DNA of 64,000 nucleotides from Cyathus striatus (Eukaryota > Basidiomycota > Agaricomycetes > Agaricales > Nidulariaceae), in NCBI GenBank assembly GCA_025738555.1, contig JAOVFP010000020.1, forward strand, positions 992,001 to 1,056,000. Direction: 5' to 3'. The position numbers and the translations under genes are program-made. The notes under the pieces are model-generated. The model ran no database searches, had not been told where the DNA came from, and worked only from the letters and a program-made list of their open reading frames with translations. Shown piece after piece: positions 39,660 through 52,187 of this stretch (its first letter is position 1; the number at the start of each line of letters is the position of its first letter).

Positions 39660-41174
39660 TCATGACCTAATTTCCTCTCTTTGTCGTATAATCTGGTTCT
39701 GAATAATCAATAGTAAGCTATACAAAGTCTCCACCCGCTGTACTTTATTAGTCAAATCTGGCGGAATAATCAAATTATGTACCCACAGGAATGTCAACGT
39801 TGTATTCCTTTGCCATTCTCACCACTTCGCCAACAACAACTTCAACTTCAATTGGCTGCCCCTTCTGGAGGTCAAAGAGCATACTAGGCGTATGTGTGCT
39901 GTCCGGCTTAATATGGAGTCCTCTCGTATTCTCGATTGTAGTGTCTACAACCGATGACGGCAGTCCATCCTCAGAATCGGGAAAGCCTAGTGCTCGCCCT
40001 GCGAAGCATGATCAGCACGGATTCATTCGAACCGTATAAGTATATGACAAGATAATTACCGAGTTTGACCAATTCGAGCAATGTAGCACGTATACTTGAA
40101 ACAGAATAGGTTTCTATCATGTCAGCGGTAGTTGGCGAGACATATGGTTCGTAGGAAGCTTTCCCACTGTCTGGAGGCGGCCGGAAGATGGCAGGAAGTC
40201 TGTATCTGTAGAGCGGGAGAAGATTAATCTCATCATTACTCCACAAATAATGGCATGGTCACGAACCCGGTGAGGGTAGCATATGATGCAAACACGAGGT
40301 TCCAGAGGTTTTTAGAAAACTTCATGCGTTGAATCTCCGGGAAAATCGTAACAGTACTACCTCCTTTTTTCAAAATATGACCCAGATCTTGTAGAAGAGT
40401 TAATTCATCTGGCGTGTTCGTGACAGTAGTGAAATCTTTGTGCCTGTATACTCCTAGCTGAACCCTATCCTACTAGATTCAGCCAAACTATAAAAAGTAC
40501 ATGTTAGGTAACTTACAAAATGGTTGTGCTCTACGACATTTGGGCCCAGCAGATTAGTCCCAATCCAGACAGCTGTGCTAATGATGCTGGGTTCCTTCCC
40601 AAGGCCCTTCAAGGCCTCGTACAGATCTATTTCCACGTTGAGCCCATTCTGAAGGAGAACATATGTTGGTTGTGGGTAGATATTGATATACGATGGCAGA
40701 AGGAGTGGTTCCAACAACTTTCGTGTCCTAGTTAGTTCGGGAATTGCCTTTGTAGTAATGAAGACATAGGAGTAAGGTCTATCCGCAGCCTCAGAAACAG
40801 ATCGACACACTATCATATGTCATCAGTGAATGCTTCTCCGATCCCTACGATAGCGACCCACGCCTATCAGGTCGCCAACCAATGATCTCTCCATACTTCT
40901 GACTCTTGAAGTGAACACCCTTAGCTTGACCCAACAACCAATGTTAGGTGATGTGATGATGTGCAAGCCATAATACATACCATTTACTACATCGAAATTG
41001 CTTCGTGCAACAGCAGTTACTCGTGCAAGGCCGCTCCTTTTCAGGATGAGAGAGTCTGAGGGAGCAAGGGCCAGGGCCATTGTAAATGCTGGGCACTGTT
41101 GCTTGGTAATTTTGGTGCTTGCACTTACATATGGCTCCTACCGCACCAAATCCAACAAGAAGTATATCCTTCAT
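39660..41174 (-). CDS. Ketopantoate reductase-like protein (copy 2)
   Basis: Second ApbA/PanE-type reductase, clearly paralogous to copy 1 along its whole length. Rossmann start MKDILLVGFGAVGAI, then LILKRSGLARVTAVARSNF, YVFITTKAIPELTR, PTYVLLQNGLNVEIDLYEAL, the catalytic IQRMKFSKNLWNLVFASYAT, and THTPSMLFDLQKGQPIEVEV. The end VETLYSLLLIIQNQIIRQRE comes from a final exon reached by splicing GTGGGT...ACAG after VDIP. Introns fall at the same positions as in copy 1, consistent with tandem duplication. About 385 aa; stop at 39660. The longer upstream ORF (to 41324) is not conserved with copy 1, so I start at 41174. Confidence 0.87.
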
Positions 41175-43245
41175 ATTGAGGAAGTATCTAATCCTATGAG
41201 AGAGAGTGGGGGTGCCTGGATAGATAGCATCGTCATGGATGTTAACCCTGCAGATAGAACGCGGGCCCGGCCCGGATATGCCGTCGAAGCCACTGGAGCC
41301 GCGTGGCAAGGAGGTCAACACCAAGTACTAAGTAAGTACTTCAAGATTAAAGCATTTGTTATTGGTTTGTAACAAACTGGGCGTGTGATGATTAATGATG
41401 GAATATTACTGTATGTGAGTCGTCCTACAAGAAAACAAATAACGACACACTGGCACACTGCCTGTAGTCTGATTACAGGAGACTAATGATGAATCAGCTC
41501 ATAGGCCATGGCTGGATTTTGCAATCGCCGCGAGCTGTAGCCTACTAGTAGTACTGCTTATGCGCATTGCACGAATATACTATGTACGTACTTCAAAGTT
41601 CAATTTGACTTCAGTGCTTACGTGGGTCAAATGTACCTGGTAAAGTTCATTACTTATTCCAGGCCTAAGTATAGGTATACGGCGTAGATTACATGCAGAT
41701 TAAGTACATGGGATGCAGATGATCAGTTCTTTATACCTCCGTCTTGCTATACAGTATTGTATTTTAGTAAGTACTTGCTCGCGTTTGTTACAAAACAAAA
41801 AATGAAAGACTATCGTTGGGCTATCGCACCTGGTTATAAGTGAAAAATGTCTCCCCGGAGGCACTTGATTCCAGAGGTTTATAGCTGAGGAGATTTTTTA
41901 AGTAAAGTATACTTATTTCCGTCGAGGAGAAATATTTATAATAATACAAAATCATATTACCCTTCCTACATCCACGGAATAATCTTCTAGTTGTAGTGTA
42001 TATTTACCATCCTCAGTATTGTGAGGGCAGATATAGCACCCAGCTGCGCGAGCGCCCTGTCGCGTGGCCACTGCCACCAGGAATACAGTGGAAGCAGAGA
42101 GTAGAAGCAGGTAGCAAGAAATCATGATGCAGAGCAAGTTGCAATTCAGGTTTGATTAAGGTCGTTCCTCGTACGATTTATAGCTTTCTTTCACGCCAAA
42201 GAAACGTAAAGAAGGCTGAGTCATGCATGCAAATAAAAGAATTTTTCTATCAACGCAATTGCTTCATGTAAACATCGGAAACTCAGGACAAACTCAGGAT
42301 CTCCAAGTATGTAGTCACTTACATTAGTATTTGGCGTGTAGGGGTAGTAAGCATGAAAAGTGGCCAATAATTTGCAACCATAGTATTGCCATAGTAGTCG
42401 AAATTTGTTGAACGTTCGGTCCTGGTTCGTCGTACGGCGTGCACTCACTGACTCTGACAAGACTCTGAGTGTAAGTACAGTGACACCAGACAAATACCAG
42501 GTATTGCAGTGGTAGGTGATGGCTCCGACGTTTTACGTGGAATAAACGTAAAATCAAGACCGCAAGCAAAATGTAGTTCTGCAAACGAAAGCGATGAGCT
42601 TACGTGAACTTAGGCGTTAGTTAATATGACACTTTACATTACCCAATATCTGTCCATCATCCGCCACAATACTACAACGCAGAAAACGGAACGGAGGCGG
42701 AGGCATCAATGCATCGAACAATCGAATCGCAGAATATAAAGCTTGAAGTTATGTTAAAGAATAGACCAACTGTCTAAGACTTTAGCTCGATTCCAAATTT
42801 CCAATACTGGTTTAATTGTTGAGCCAGATGTATGCCTAGCGACTAGCTTTGACTTGCACGTCCATGGTTGCCGTTCTGCGTAATACCTGGCCAATAAATG
42901 TGTTAGCAAGGAAAAGCAAAAAATTGCTTAAAATCATGTATCGCTTCAATAATAATAGGAAGAGAATCGGAATTGCGGGATAGAAGTTCTGGAGTGAGAA
43001 GTGATTATTTCCCTTGTGATGTGGCAGGATATAAACAGTGAACTTCAAAGGTGAGCACCATTTGCAGTTTCTACATGTCCACTAACCTTTCAGTTGCAGA
43101 GCTTTCTTATCATACGCGGAATTTCCAATACAAACTAATAATACTATCTAAATTCAACACTTAGTTTTTCGTTTCTTTTAATTCACTATGAAGATCAGAT
43201 CCACTTTACAGCGGGGATGAAGGACATACACTCCACGGCATTTCT
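41175..43245. other. Gene-poor region
   Basis: About 2.1 kb, AT-rich, with no well-supported gene apart from one doubtful small secreted ORF annotated separately. AAGTACTAAGTAAGTACTT near 41323 and related words recur. Minus-strand ORFs at 42221-42584 and 42836-43048 show no family features. Confidence 0.45.
41952..42128 (-). CDS. Doubtful small secreted protein
   Basis: 58-residue ORF whose N-terminus MISCYLLLLSASTVFLVAVA looks like a signal peptide, followed by GCYICPHNTEDG. Too short for family assignment. A GTAAAT...GTAG pair of about 42 bp could be an intron and would shorten it. An ATG three codons upstream (42137) is equally possible. It may be chance; it lies in AT-rich gene-poor DNA. 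Confidence 0.25.
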   Translation of the reverse strand: MMISCYLLLLSASTVFLVAVATRQGARAAGCYICPHNTEDGKYTLQLEDYSVDVGRVI

Positions 43246-45306
43246 TCATTGGGCAATAATTTCCATTTCCAGCTCCCTAGCCTTCTTGTCTTCTTCAAAT
43301 GTTCTCTTTACCTAAACACAATAGTTAGACATCATGAACGGTAGATATTAGTCACACAAATCACCTCCAGAAAGTACGTGTCATCGATGAGCACTCGCAC
43401 CCCCGTTGCAGCGAGGGCTTTGCATACATCCAAGCATGCGTAGTGCGCCTTAGGCGTTGCCGCGGATTCAGTAAACCCGGGCGTGTGATTTCCCCCGTCA
43501 TATATAGAGGGAATTGCTATGCAGCCGATCAGCGGAAGTTAACCGTGACAGTAGAAAGAGAGGCGTACCAAATCCAGGATGGAGGGAAGGCAATGCTTCG
43601 AAAGATTAATATAGGCTATATATAGCGACAATATGCCGTTTTCATACCGTATGTTATGTTTCCCTATCCTATGGATCAGCAAGGTCTCGCATTAGATTAA
43701 GAAAGCAACATACAAAATCTGTAGACGCGCTCTTAATGCCCCATTCATAATCAATTGCGCCGTACTTGTTCAGTACGATGTTTGCAACTTCGTTGCCTAA
43801 GCATTTATGCGTGAAGGATCGGATATGGGGAAACGTGAAAAATCACTCACCGAGCGTTTCGTTTTGTCTGAGATCGAAAGTAGCTCCCAAGTAGTCAATC
43901 TGCACCTCGCATCCAGTCGCAAGTCCCGCGGCTCTAACAAACAATAGTACAGGTTTTGCTACAGTGATATACCATACAAACTCACTCAAAGCAAGGGATG
44001 ACGCGCTTCACAGTGGCCTTCATCTCGGCACGAGTAGGCGCGCGCACGTAACAACTGCACACGTTTTAAACAAACACTAAGACCAAGAGATCTAGAAAAC
44101 ATACATAAATTTTGCATAGTCAGGAATAACTGTTCATGGAATATCAGCATCGAATATGCAAATCAATTGCAAGTGCTCACTGTTTGGTGCCCAATCCTTG
44201 CCCTCGAAAATCCCATGGACACGATGAGTTGGTCTGAGCTGCTGGCGGAGTGCTGAGATGTTATTATATCCTAGCACAGCAGCATCGAGCGCGTTTCGTC
44301 CTTCCCAAGGAGAGAGGGCTGCGTGAGCTCTATGTTCACAGTATTAGAGAGAAATATACGTAAACGGAGGAAATGGAGTTACGTGTGGCCGCGATAAGTA
44401 ACGTTAATCCTCTGCAAAGCTAGACAGGAGCTGAGAGAGACAGAGCCGATTGGTCCTGGAGCTGGATGACACCTACATAATTACGTATAAGCGTATATGA
44501 GGGTGTTCAGTATAAGGTATACGAACATCAGACATACGTCCATATCTTCATAGCCGCCTTTATCGAGGAGGATGACCTTTCCTGAACCACCTTCTTCCGC
44601 TATAATTTATCTCAGCGGACAGGCTCCAGCATTAACGAAGAGGGATACGGACCAGGTGTACCCAAAAGTGAGATCTTTGCAGAGATGTCATGCTTCTCCA
44701 GTGCAGCTTTTATTGCGCATGCCACTGCTACGCCAGCGATACCGATAAGATTGTGTCCACATGCGTGTCCAATTCCTTTCAACGCGTCCATCTACGTTAC
44801 ATTAGCAACAAGATCACGCTATGAGGGTACACAAACATGCCTCGGAGTTTACGCCAATCGTCCTTCCACCAGTCCCATGAGAAAAGGTTGCACGCCATGC
44901 AGTCGGAAGGTGGAATTTGCGTTCAACCTTAAAGCCTTGCTTCTCCATAAATGCGGTATACACATCGTGTGCGTAGCTTTTGACGAATAGCTTCTATAAA
45001 GTTCTAGAGTACACAAAACCAAAAGCTACGCACTACTCCTCGAATCCAAGTTCAGGATGGACTATAGGCAAATCGAATGGGTATTTACGAGTCGAAAGGT
45101 TATCCAGGCATTGTCGCACCATGGATATCTAGACTAAGTTCCCTCAACTCGGCATCCATCTCCTTGATCTTAGTCTCGATTGTTTCTAAGATATCGGGTC
45201 TATAGAGCTCTGAAGACCCTGGTTTCTTGGGTGCAGGTTCCTCCTTGTCGTCCGGGCGCCATACTTTGCCTGGACGAGCGGTGCGCGTCGTTTCGGGTAT
45301 GCACAT
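43246..45306 (-). CDS. M20 family amidohydrolase/dipeptidase
   Basis: Zinc-dependent M20 peptidase of the PM20D2/amidohydrolase branch, expected to cleave dipeptides or N-acyl amino acids. After an N-terminal region of about 60 residues: HPELGFEE, FMEKQGFKVERKFHLPTAW, the metal site GIGHACGHNLIGIAG, the catalytic GTPAEEGGSGKV, LQRINVTYRGHTAHAA (dimerisation domain), STDFGDVT, and HTPGFTESAAT with the last metal His. All ligands are visible. About 480 aa from around ten exons. The join between DIH and HPELGFEE, and that from FEE to YAHDVYTAF, each remove a frame break, so the gene appears intact. Stop at 43246 after MEIIAQ. Start at 45306; an ATG ten codons upstream is possible. Confidence 0.87.
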
Positions 45307-45811
45307 TGTGTGTATGGAATGCTTATAAGGTAGCAAAAAATAGCAATAGTATAAAAGATGTGGATGAAGATAAAAGGGATATAATTATGCATGGATTTGG
45401 CATGGATGCAGTTTAATCTTTAGAATGATTTTAGAGCAGGTGACCCTGGCTAGGGACTTGAATCGAGATTAATCATTATTACTGTAACGTGTATTTAACA
45501 GTAAGTAACACTGGCTGCTGTAGAAGTGAACAATAATGGGCGTATCTCTGTGCAGGCAACAAGCTGCAACAAGGGCATCGTCGCAGGAACCTATATACTT
45601 TTAGTGTAAGTATACTTAGTTCGTAAAAAGTGCTCTAAGCTGGTAAACTCGAGCTCTTGGTTTTGAATTGATCGGCTAACAAAACGCGTCCGACGCGCCA
45701 AAATCCCGACATCGCGCATCAGTCCAACCGTACCAGTGATAATTACTATCAATTACTTACCCTGGTTCATCCATACAGCTCCTCAGTTCCGCCTCTAACA
45801 CCAAGCATTTC
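45307..45811. promoter_or_regulatory. Divergent region M20 / HCS1
   Basis: About 505 bp between divergent start codons, expected to contain both promoters. It contains AGTGTAAGTATACTTAG near 45601, a near-palindromic AT-rich word. No ORF supported. Confidence 0.35.
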
Positions 45812-48760
45812 ATGGCTACCCAAGAACAGTTATCGGCTTTCATCCAGCGACAGCGCATCCTCCTGACTGAAGAGCGCGAGGCAGAGATCGAAAGGAGTTC
45901 TCTTTTGCTATCAAACTGTGGTCCCAGGCTCCTTGAACAAAAGGGACTGTCTCTTGGTGGCCTTGGTATAGCCAGCGTCAATATCGGTCTTGGAGGGAAA
46001 ACGTACGTCGCGATCTGACTGAGAAATTTGGGAAGTGGGCTAATGCTGGTCAAAGGGCAGCTTAGTCGAACTTGAGCGTCCGACGGCGTATCATTCGACA
46101 CCCATATTTCCACCTCACACACTCAGGTGTGCTTAATTACCGCAAATCTCTAAAGAAGCTTATTCAAGTCATTTAGACCTGGAGACCTGGCGAGAATCGA
46201 AGCTCACGTAGCTTCAAACGCGACTACGAAGAAAGCGAAGAAGACTACCGGAGTAGAAACCAAAGGTGCGCAGGTTGAAGGTGTCGTTTATAAGGTAATA
46301 CTGTAAGCTACATGACTTTACTGCTTTAACAACCGATATTAAGGTCTCCGATACACGCATCGTAGTTGCTGTCGATCCCTCAGATTCTGGGTCGGATGAC
46401 CTTGACTTACCAGAACGATGCCGGGTCCTTAAACTGGCCAATAGTGTCACATACGACCGGTACATATTTTTTCTCTTACATTTATCCTTATCTTAGACAT
46501 GCCTCCAGGATGGAAAAAGCTATAGATCAGTTAGAGCGAACCATCACTGGCAACGGAGTGCGCCTACCAATCCATTTCCTGTTACTCTCTTCTAACAACA
46601 CCACAGACTCAAGGAAAGGAAATGAAAATCGAACTCACGCCATTAATCCAAGTACTCATGGGCATGATACCCCTCTCGCCTCGCGCTCCAATTAACAACC
46701 TCGCCTTCTTCGACCCTAATCTAAACCCAAGCCAAAAGGAAGCCGTCAAATTCTGCCTCTCCTCTCCTGAAGTTGCATGTATCCATGGCCCACCCGGTAC
46801 CGGAAAAACGCATACTTTGATTGAAATAATAAGACAATTAACCACTGTAACGCCGTCCAATCCTACATCGAAGAGGCTTCTTGTATGCGGAGCGTCGAAT
46901 CTGTCAGTGGATAATATACTCGAAAGGCTACTTGCACTCCCAGCGCCAGAGAAGGGGGAGAGGCTGAAAGTGACGAGAATCGGACATCCAGCGCGTGTTA
47001 TGGCTCAAGAAGGGATATTGGATTCAACACTTGAAGTCAAGGCAACGAAAACAGAACAGGTATACTCTATAGTATCTATACGCTGATAGTTGCATAATAG
47101 GCATTTTAGGCAGCACTTGCCAAAGATGTGAAGAATGAATTGGAGACGGCCCTTGGCATTTTGTCTGGAAAGGGAAAGGGTGTCAAGGGTAAAGGACCTC
47201 GAGGCGCAGAGCGGAAGAAGATGTGGGACGAGGTGAAAGCGCTGCGGAAAGAGTATGCATTTTCTTTAGTCACTTATGCTAGATTTTGAGTTTTAGCAGG
47301 TATCGTCAACGAGAAGGAGGAGTAGTGAAATCTGTTCTGAGTGAATCGCAGGTGAACATTTATTTCCTTTCACCATTCAAGTCGCTCATTAAAAATAGAT
47401 TGTCCTCGCAACTTGCCATTCATCCGGGGGACGGCAGCTATATAATCAAAAGTTCGATGTTGTGATAATTGATGAAGCTACCCAAGCACTCGAAGCTGTT
47501 TGTTGGATACCTATATTCAAATCAAATAAGCTCATTCTCGCCGGAGATCCCCTCCAATTGCCACCTACCATTCTATCGTTGGATAGCAGAAAGAAAAAGA
47601 AAACCCAATCCAAGGCAAGTTCGGATAAGAAAATTTCCGCAAAGGCACCTGCAACGAAAGGGAGAGCATTAGAAATACCTGTTTCGGTGGCAAGCAGTGA
47701 CGATGCTGAATCCGAAGGCTCCGACGAAGACTCCGGTTCGCTTGAGGACGAGACGATAAAGCTATCTTCGGAGGACAAAAAATACGACAAGAAACCTGCA
47801 CGTAGGCTTGGGCTGGTTCCTCCAAGAACACTTGAGACGACGTTGTTTGATAGGTTGGAGAAGATGTATGGTGTAGGTATCAAGCGCATGCTCGAGATCC
47901 AATACAGGTCCGTATTTCCATTTTACTCCATCTTGCCTTATCTCAACGACGCTGTAGAATGCATGAGCAAATCTGCACATTCCCTTCCAAAACTTTGTAC
48001 TACTCCAAGCTAAAGTCTCATGAATCGGTCGCTTCGCACTTACTTTATGACTTACCCAACGCGAGCGCAAAAGATGAAGAGGACGTGAAAGAGTTCTTGA
48101 AGACTCCCGTTGTGTTCTTCGACACTGCCGGGTGTGAGTACTTCGAGCGCGTGGATGGCGACGGGGACGAAGGAAGCAAGTGCAACGAGAATGAAGCGAC
48201 CGTAGTTAAGAACTGGGTGGAGAAACTGATCGAAATGGGAATTGAGCCAGGACAGATTGCCATCATCACTCCGTAGGTGTTCAATTTGAACTACCGGTAA
48301 CTGTTGAGGGAACTGAATATGCATATCAGATATCAAGCACAAGTAACACTCCTAACTTCTCTCCTCCGAGCCAAATATGGTCCAAGCCTGGAAATAGGAA
48401 CGGTAGACGGTATGCAAGGTCGAGAAAAAGAAGCTGTCATCATCAGTCTTGTTCGCAGCAATGATACCGTATGCACCGCCATATCCTTAAAATATATCTG
48501 CTAAGCACCCTTTCTATGCAGAGAGAAGTCGGATTCTTGAAAGAAAAGCGTAGAATGAATGTAGCTATGACCAGAGCAAAGCGGCATCTGGTACGTGTAA
48601 AATTGTAAAATTATTAATACAGTGCTGATATGTCACATTACGTTACATACAGTGTGTCGTTGGAGATTCGTCAACCGTAGTATACGGAGGTCGTTACCTA
48701 AAGAAATGGCTATCGTGGTTGGAAGAAAATGCGGATGTTAAATATGCGGGATTAGAATGA
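45812..48760 (+). CDS. HCS1: SF1B helicase, Hcs1/IGHMBP2-like
   Basis: Upf1-like superfamily-1 helicase (DNA polymerase alpha-associated helicase A). The N-terminal OB-like region includes [20 protein letters not shown] and LVELERP. Helicase motifs follow: [11 protein letters not shown] (Q), [11 protein letters not shown] (I), [12 protein letters not shown] (Ia), [10 protein letters not shown] (II, DEAT), [12 protein letters not shown] (III), LEIQYRMHEQI (IV), [15 protein letters not shown] (V) and [12 protein letters not shown] (VI). A charged Lys/Ser/Glu-rich insertion of about 80 residues lies between motifs III and IV ([16 protein letters not shown]... onward); a second basic patch, [13 protein letters not shown], precedes motif II. 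About 800 aa, roughly ten introns. Start at 45812 ([15 protein letters not shown]). Convergent with the P-loop ATPase gene. Confidence 0.92.
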
Positions 48761-48923
48761 GGAAGGAAATGTAAATGTAAGAAGGAAAAGGTGAAAAGGG
48801 AATATAAACAACTAAAATGTAAAAAAATAATGTACTTCATGTGAATAAATAAAGCGCATAGTGCAAAAAAGCCGATATAACATCTTTTTGAAAAAAGGAG
48901 GAGTATACTACGGCAGACAGCCT

Positions 48924-51502
48924 TTAATACTCGTCCACATCAGATAGCGAAGCATACTCTGAAACACTTCGATCATCTTCATATTCCTGCACGACCTCTC
49001 TCATAGCATACCGCATGATCGGCGTGGTAGGCACCAACTTGGGCCCAACAATCTCCATAACATCTTCATACTGATCTTCCGGCAGCGGCATACGTCCAAG
49101 TTCCTGTTCATCTACAGGAATCATCTCGTCGTCGTCCAGAGGTGGCGGAGGTGGCTCCATGTTGTCCACAGCGGTTCCACTGCTCTCGCCACCATGAACG
49201 TCATAGCGCATTGGGCTATGGATTGGCATTGGCATTCTTCCCATACCTGCACCATGCTGTTGCATCGGCATTCCGCTATGATGACTCCGAATCCTCGCTG
49301 TCTCTTCTCCAAATTCCTTCGTAACCGGTTCTGTCCACCTCAAATCCAACACACGCCCTTTCACCATTCCATCCACAGCCCGCACCCCCAACTCGCGACA
49401 CAAGTGGAAATAAGGAATGTACTGCGTTTCAGGCTGCGACAACCGAGACATCACTTTCAATAGCTGCATCGCGCTGAATTCTGGAGTATATTGACCATTG
49501 TCTTCATCCATAGGTCCGCGTGGGTTTGAGATGGGGGAGTATATACGGAACCCTGCGGGTCCGAGTCCGGGATGGAGAGTATCGGTTGTGCTAGCGTTAG
49601 CGGCGCGCGAGGCGTTTTCGTCGTTGTTTTGCGTGGTAGGAGCTTGCGATGAGTGGATGATGTGGAGATTGAGGAGGGAGTGAGCTTGGAGGAAATGAGA
49701 GCTTTGTTTGACTAGAAGAGAACGAATGGTTACATTGGAAAAGGTGTCCATAGATGTATACGTACTATCAAGAGTTCCGTTGGAGTTCACTAACGACGCC
49801 ATCAAGTTAAGAAATATTACTCATTCAGGCTTGTGCTTACCAAAATCAGTAATATAATCATGCCAATGAGCGAGCTTCCCCCCAAAAGCGTCGTACAGTG
49901 TCTCAAAGTCCAATGCCGTCCTTAACCTGTCATAAACAGAAGGAGCCACCCTTTCTCGAAAGTATGCTCTTGTCTCGGCTTTCGAGCAGTCGCCAATTGT
50001 GATTATCTGCGATTTCAAATTTAGCACCCGCTTCAATAACGAGAATTAGGGACGACCGACTTTACAATGTTGCATGACATTCAATTGTCTCAGCCACGTT
50101 TGATAGAATGGATCGCTCGTAGCGTGAATAACATGGCAGAGGCGATCTTGCTTTGTCAGAACAAGCATGGAGTCGAGGAGACATTTCATTGTTTCAGTTG
50201 ATTGAATAAGGGCGGGTCTGCGCATGAACAACATATTAGATCCGCGGACGGAGAGAAAGCAGACGGGCATACAACTTATGAGCTTCGTCGAAAAAAATGA
50301 CCTAATGCCATAAGCACAATGGCTTCAGCCCCGATTCCAAAGTGAAAGCAAGAACAAGAATACGAACCGGCATTTTCTTAACCACCTTCGGCTTCTTTTC
50401 ACCTTCAGCTCCGTCCTCTCTCTCTCCCTGAAGTTGAGAAGCTGTTCTCTCCTGTAGCTGCGGTTGACCCCGCTCCTTGCGCTTGAACCACGATCTACTT
50501 TTCTTATGCCCCCTTTGGCCTTCAACTCGCGTCTGTTCAGACGGCAGAGTGGAATCAGAATCTTGCCTTCGCGGTCTATGATCTTTGTCTTCTGAGGGTT
50601 CGAATTCCCAGTATTTGAGGAGTGAACTCTGAAAAAGTTCCATAAGCCTCGCGACGTCACTTGTCCTGATGTGCTTCGCTTTGTTATCACTAGGTGCTTC
50701 GGAGGTACGACGCTCCACGTTAATCCTATCATGCTGCACTCATACATCAATCAACATCGAAACAGAAAACAAAAATGATAAGAACGTACCTTAAAACTCC
50801 AAGCTTCCTTCTCAAAATCCTCATATCCGGGAATCTTACTCGATATCTCCTCAAAGTACTGCTGCATCTGCTGGCTCAAGCTCATGTACAAACTCGACAA
50901 GTCCGCAAAACCAGCGATGCGCAGATCGAAGTGCAGCACGTGGTATTTCTCTCTGGAGAGTACCTCACGCAAGAGTGCCGTCTAGGAGGAAATATATATT
51001 AAATGGATGGCATCATTAAATATATTTCGGGACTAACCTTTCCTACAGAGCTTGCACCAAACAAGACGGTAAACGAGGGCTCGCCTTCAAGGGCACGCTC
51101 GATAGCTTGAACCTCTGCCTTGCGTGGAAAGAACCCAGGGAGGCGGGAGAACGTGTGTTTAGTACGGAGCTGGGAACGTTCTCGGTTCTCGTTAATTTCT
51201 CTCCTGGCCTCCTCGAGCATACGCCTGGATTCTGTTAGCGAGCGGACTGTCTCTGCCGGCTAAGCCATAGTGTATATTAGACAAAAAGGATAGCAGGGGG
51301 AATGGAAACCAACGTTGGTCAATACACCGATGATCTCGCCCATTCCAAAGAAATTGCGTTTGTGAGTGTCTGGCATAATATATGAATTCCTATGTCTTGG
51401 GATGTTACTCCTGAAGAGCCAGTGCATAGGCGGGATGTTAGTGCTGATGGTTGAATTATTTACTCTCCTAAGTTGTCGGCGGTGGGTGGGCGTTGCGCTC
51501 AT
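48924..51502 (-). CDS. AAA-type P-loop ATPase, possibly mitochondrial
   Basis: Archaeal-ATPase-like AAA+ protein common in agaricomycetes and of unknown function. Residues before the ATPase: FFGMGEIIGVLTN, then a coiled region ESRRMLEEARREINENRER and LPGFFPRKAEVQAIERALEG. Walker A is FGASSVGKTAL, Walker B is PVIFFDEAHK, separated by a long basic low-complexity insert (about 110 residues, KKSRSWFKRKERG). After it come HVIHATSDPFYQTWL and IITIGDCSKAETRAYF. The C-terminal about 280 residues are largely disordered, Met/Pro-rich and end in an acidic SDVDEY. About 750 aa. Start at 51502 is minimal; an upstream exon starting at 51774-51786 would supply an Arg/Ser-rich presequence (see findings). Confidence 0.72.
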
Positions 51503-52187
51503 GGCAGGAGGAGAAGGAGAAAATTGGCGAAGAGATAGCGAGGGGGTTTTATACAGGTGAATCCTGGTGGGAATGGGGATACCAAGGGAAGTGAGATTGA
51601 AGTGAGGTGATGTGGAGGAGAGGACAAGGGATGAGTTGGGAGATATAGATGAAGATGCGCGTGCTCACCGTGACATGTTGCAATGACCTGAGGCGCTAGT
51701 GTAGACCTGAGGGACGGTTCTGCAAAGGCGATGCGTGATATTGTCTGGCCTCGAGGCAAGCTCGAGGAGAGCATGCATAGCGGCACCCTCGTGTTTAATT
51801 TAGACGGCTTGAATCAGCTTGTATGAAGCGAGATAAAACAGGAACAAGACAAATGAACGAGGACAGTGGACAATGTACGTCGCTCAGAGCTGCTGAAGGT
51901 TTGTTATTAACCCGAGCAGTTGTTATGTACATATTAATAAGTTGTCGAGTTGATAGTCCCAAGTCCATATCACTTGACAAGCACAACTATGACGTCGTCG
52001 CGTCGTGTTGTATTGCGGCACCGTTCATCATTTTTATCTCCGATAGCCCTTGTCTCAAACAATCCCAATGTTTATGTTTGCACTACTACATGGATTCACG
52101 ATAAGACAAACGCAGCTAACAGTAAGAAGTACAAACTACATACTTAAACCTTATTACAGAAATGTGGAATCGGAACAGTTACTTAAA
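51503..52187. other. Intergenic region
   Basis: About 685 bp between the ATPase start and the stop of the metal-ATPase gene. The left 280 bp may include an upstream exon of the P-loop ATPase. The rest shows no supported feature. Confidence 0.4.

Noticed and set aside
43246..45306. Frameshifts in the M20 gene
   Set aside because: The breaks near 45100 and 45030 disappear with introns that restore HPELGFEE and YAHDVYTAF.
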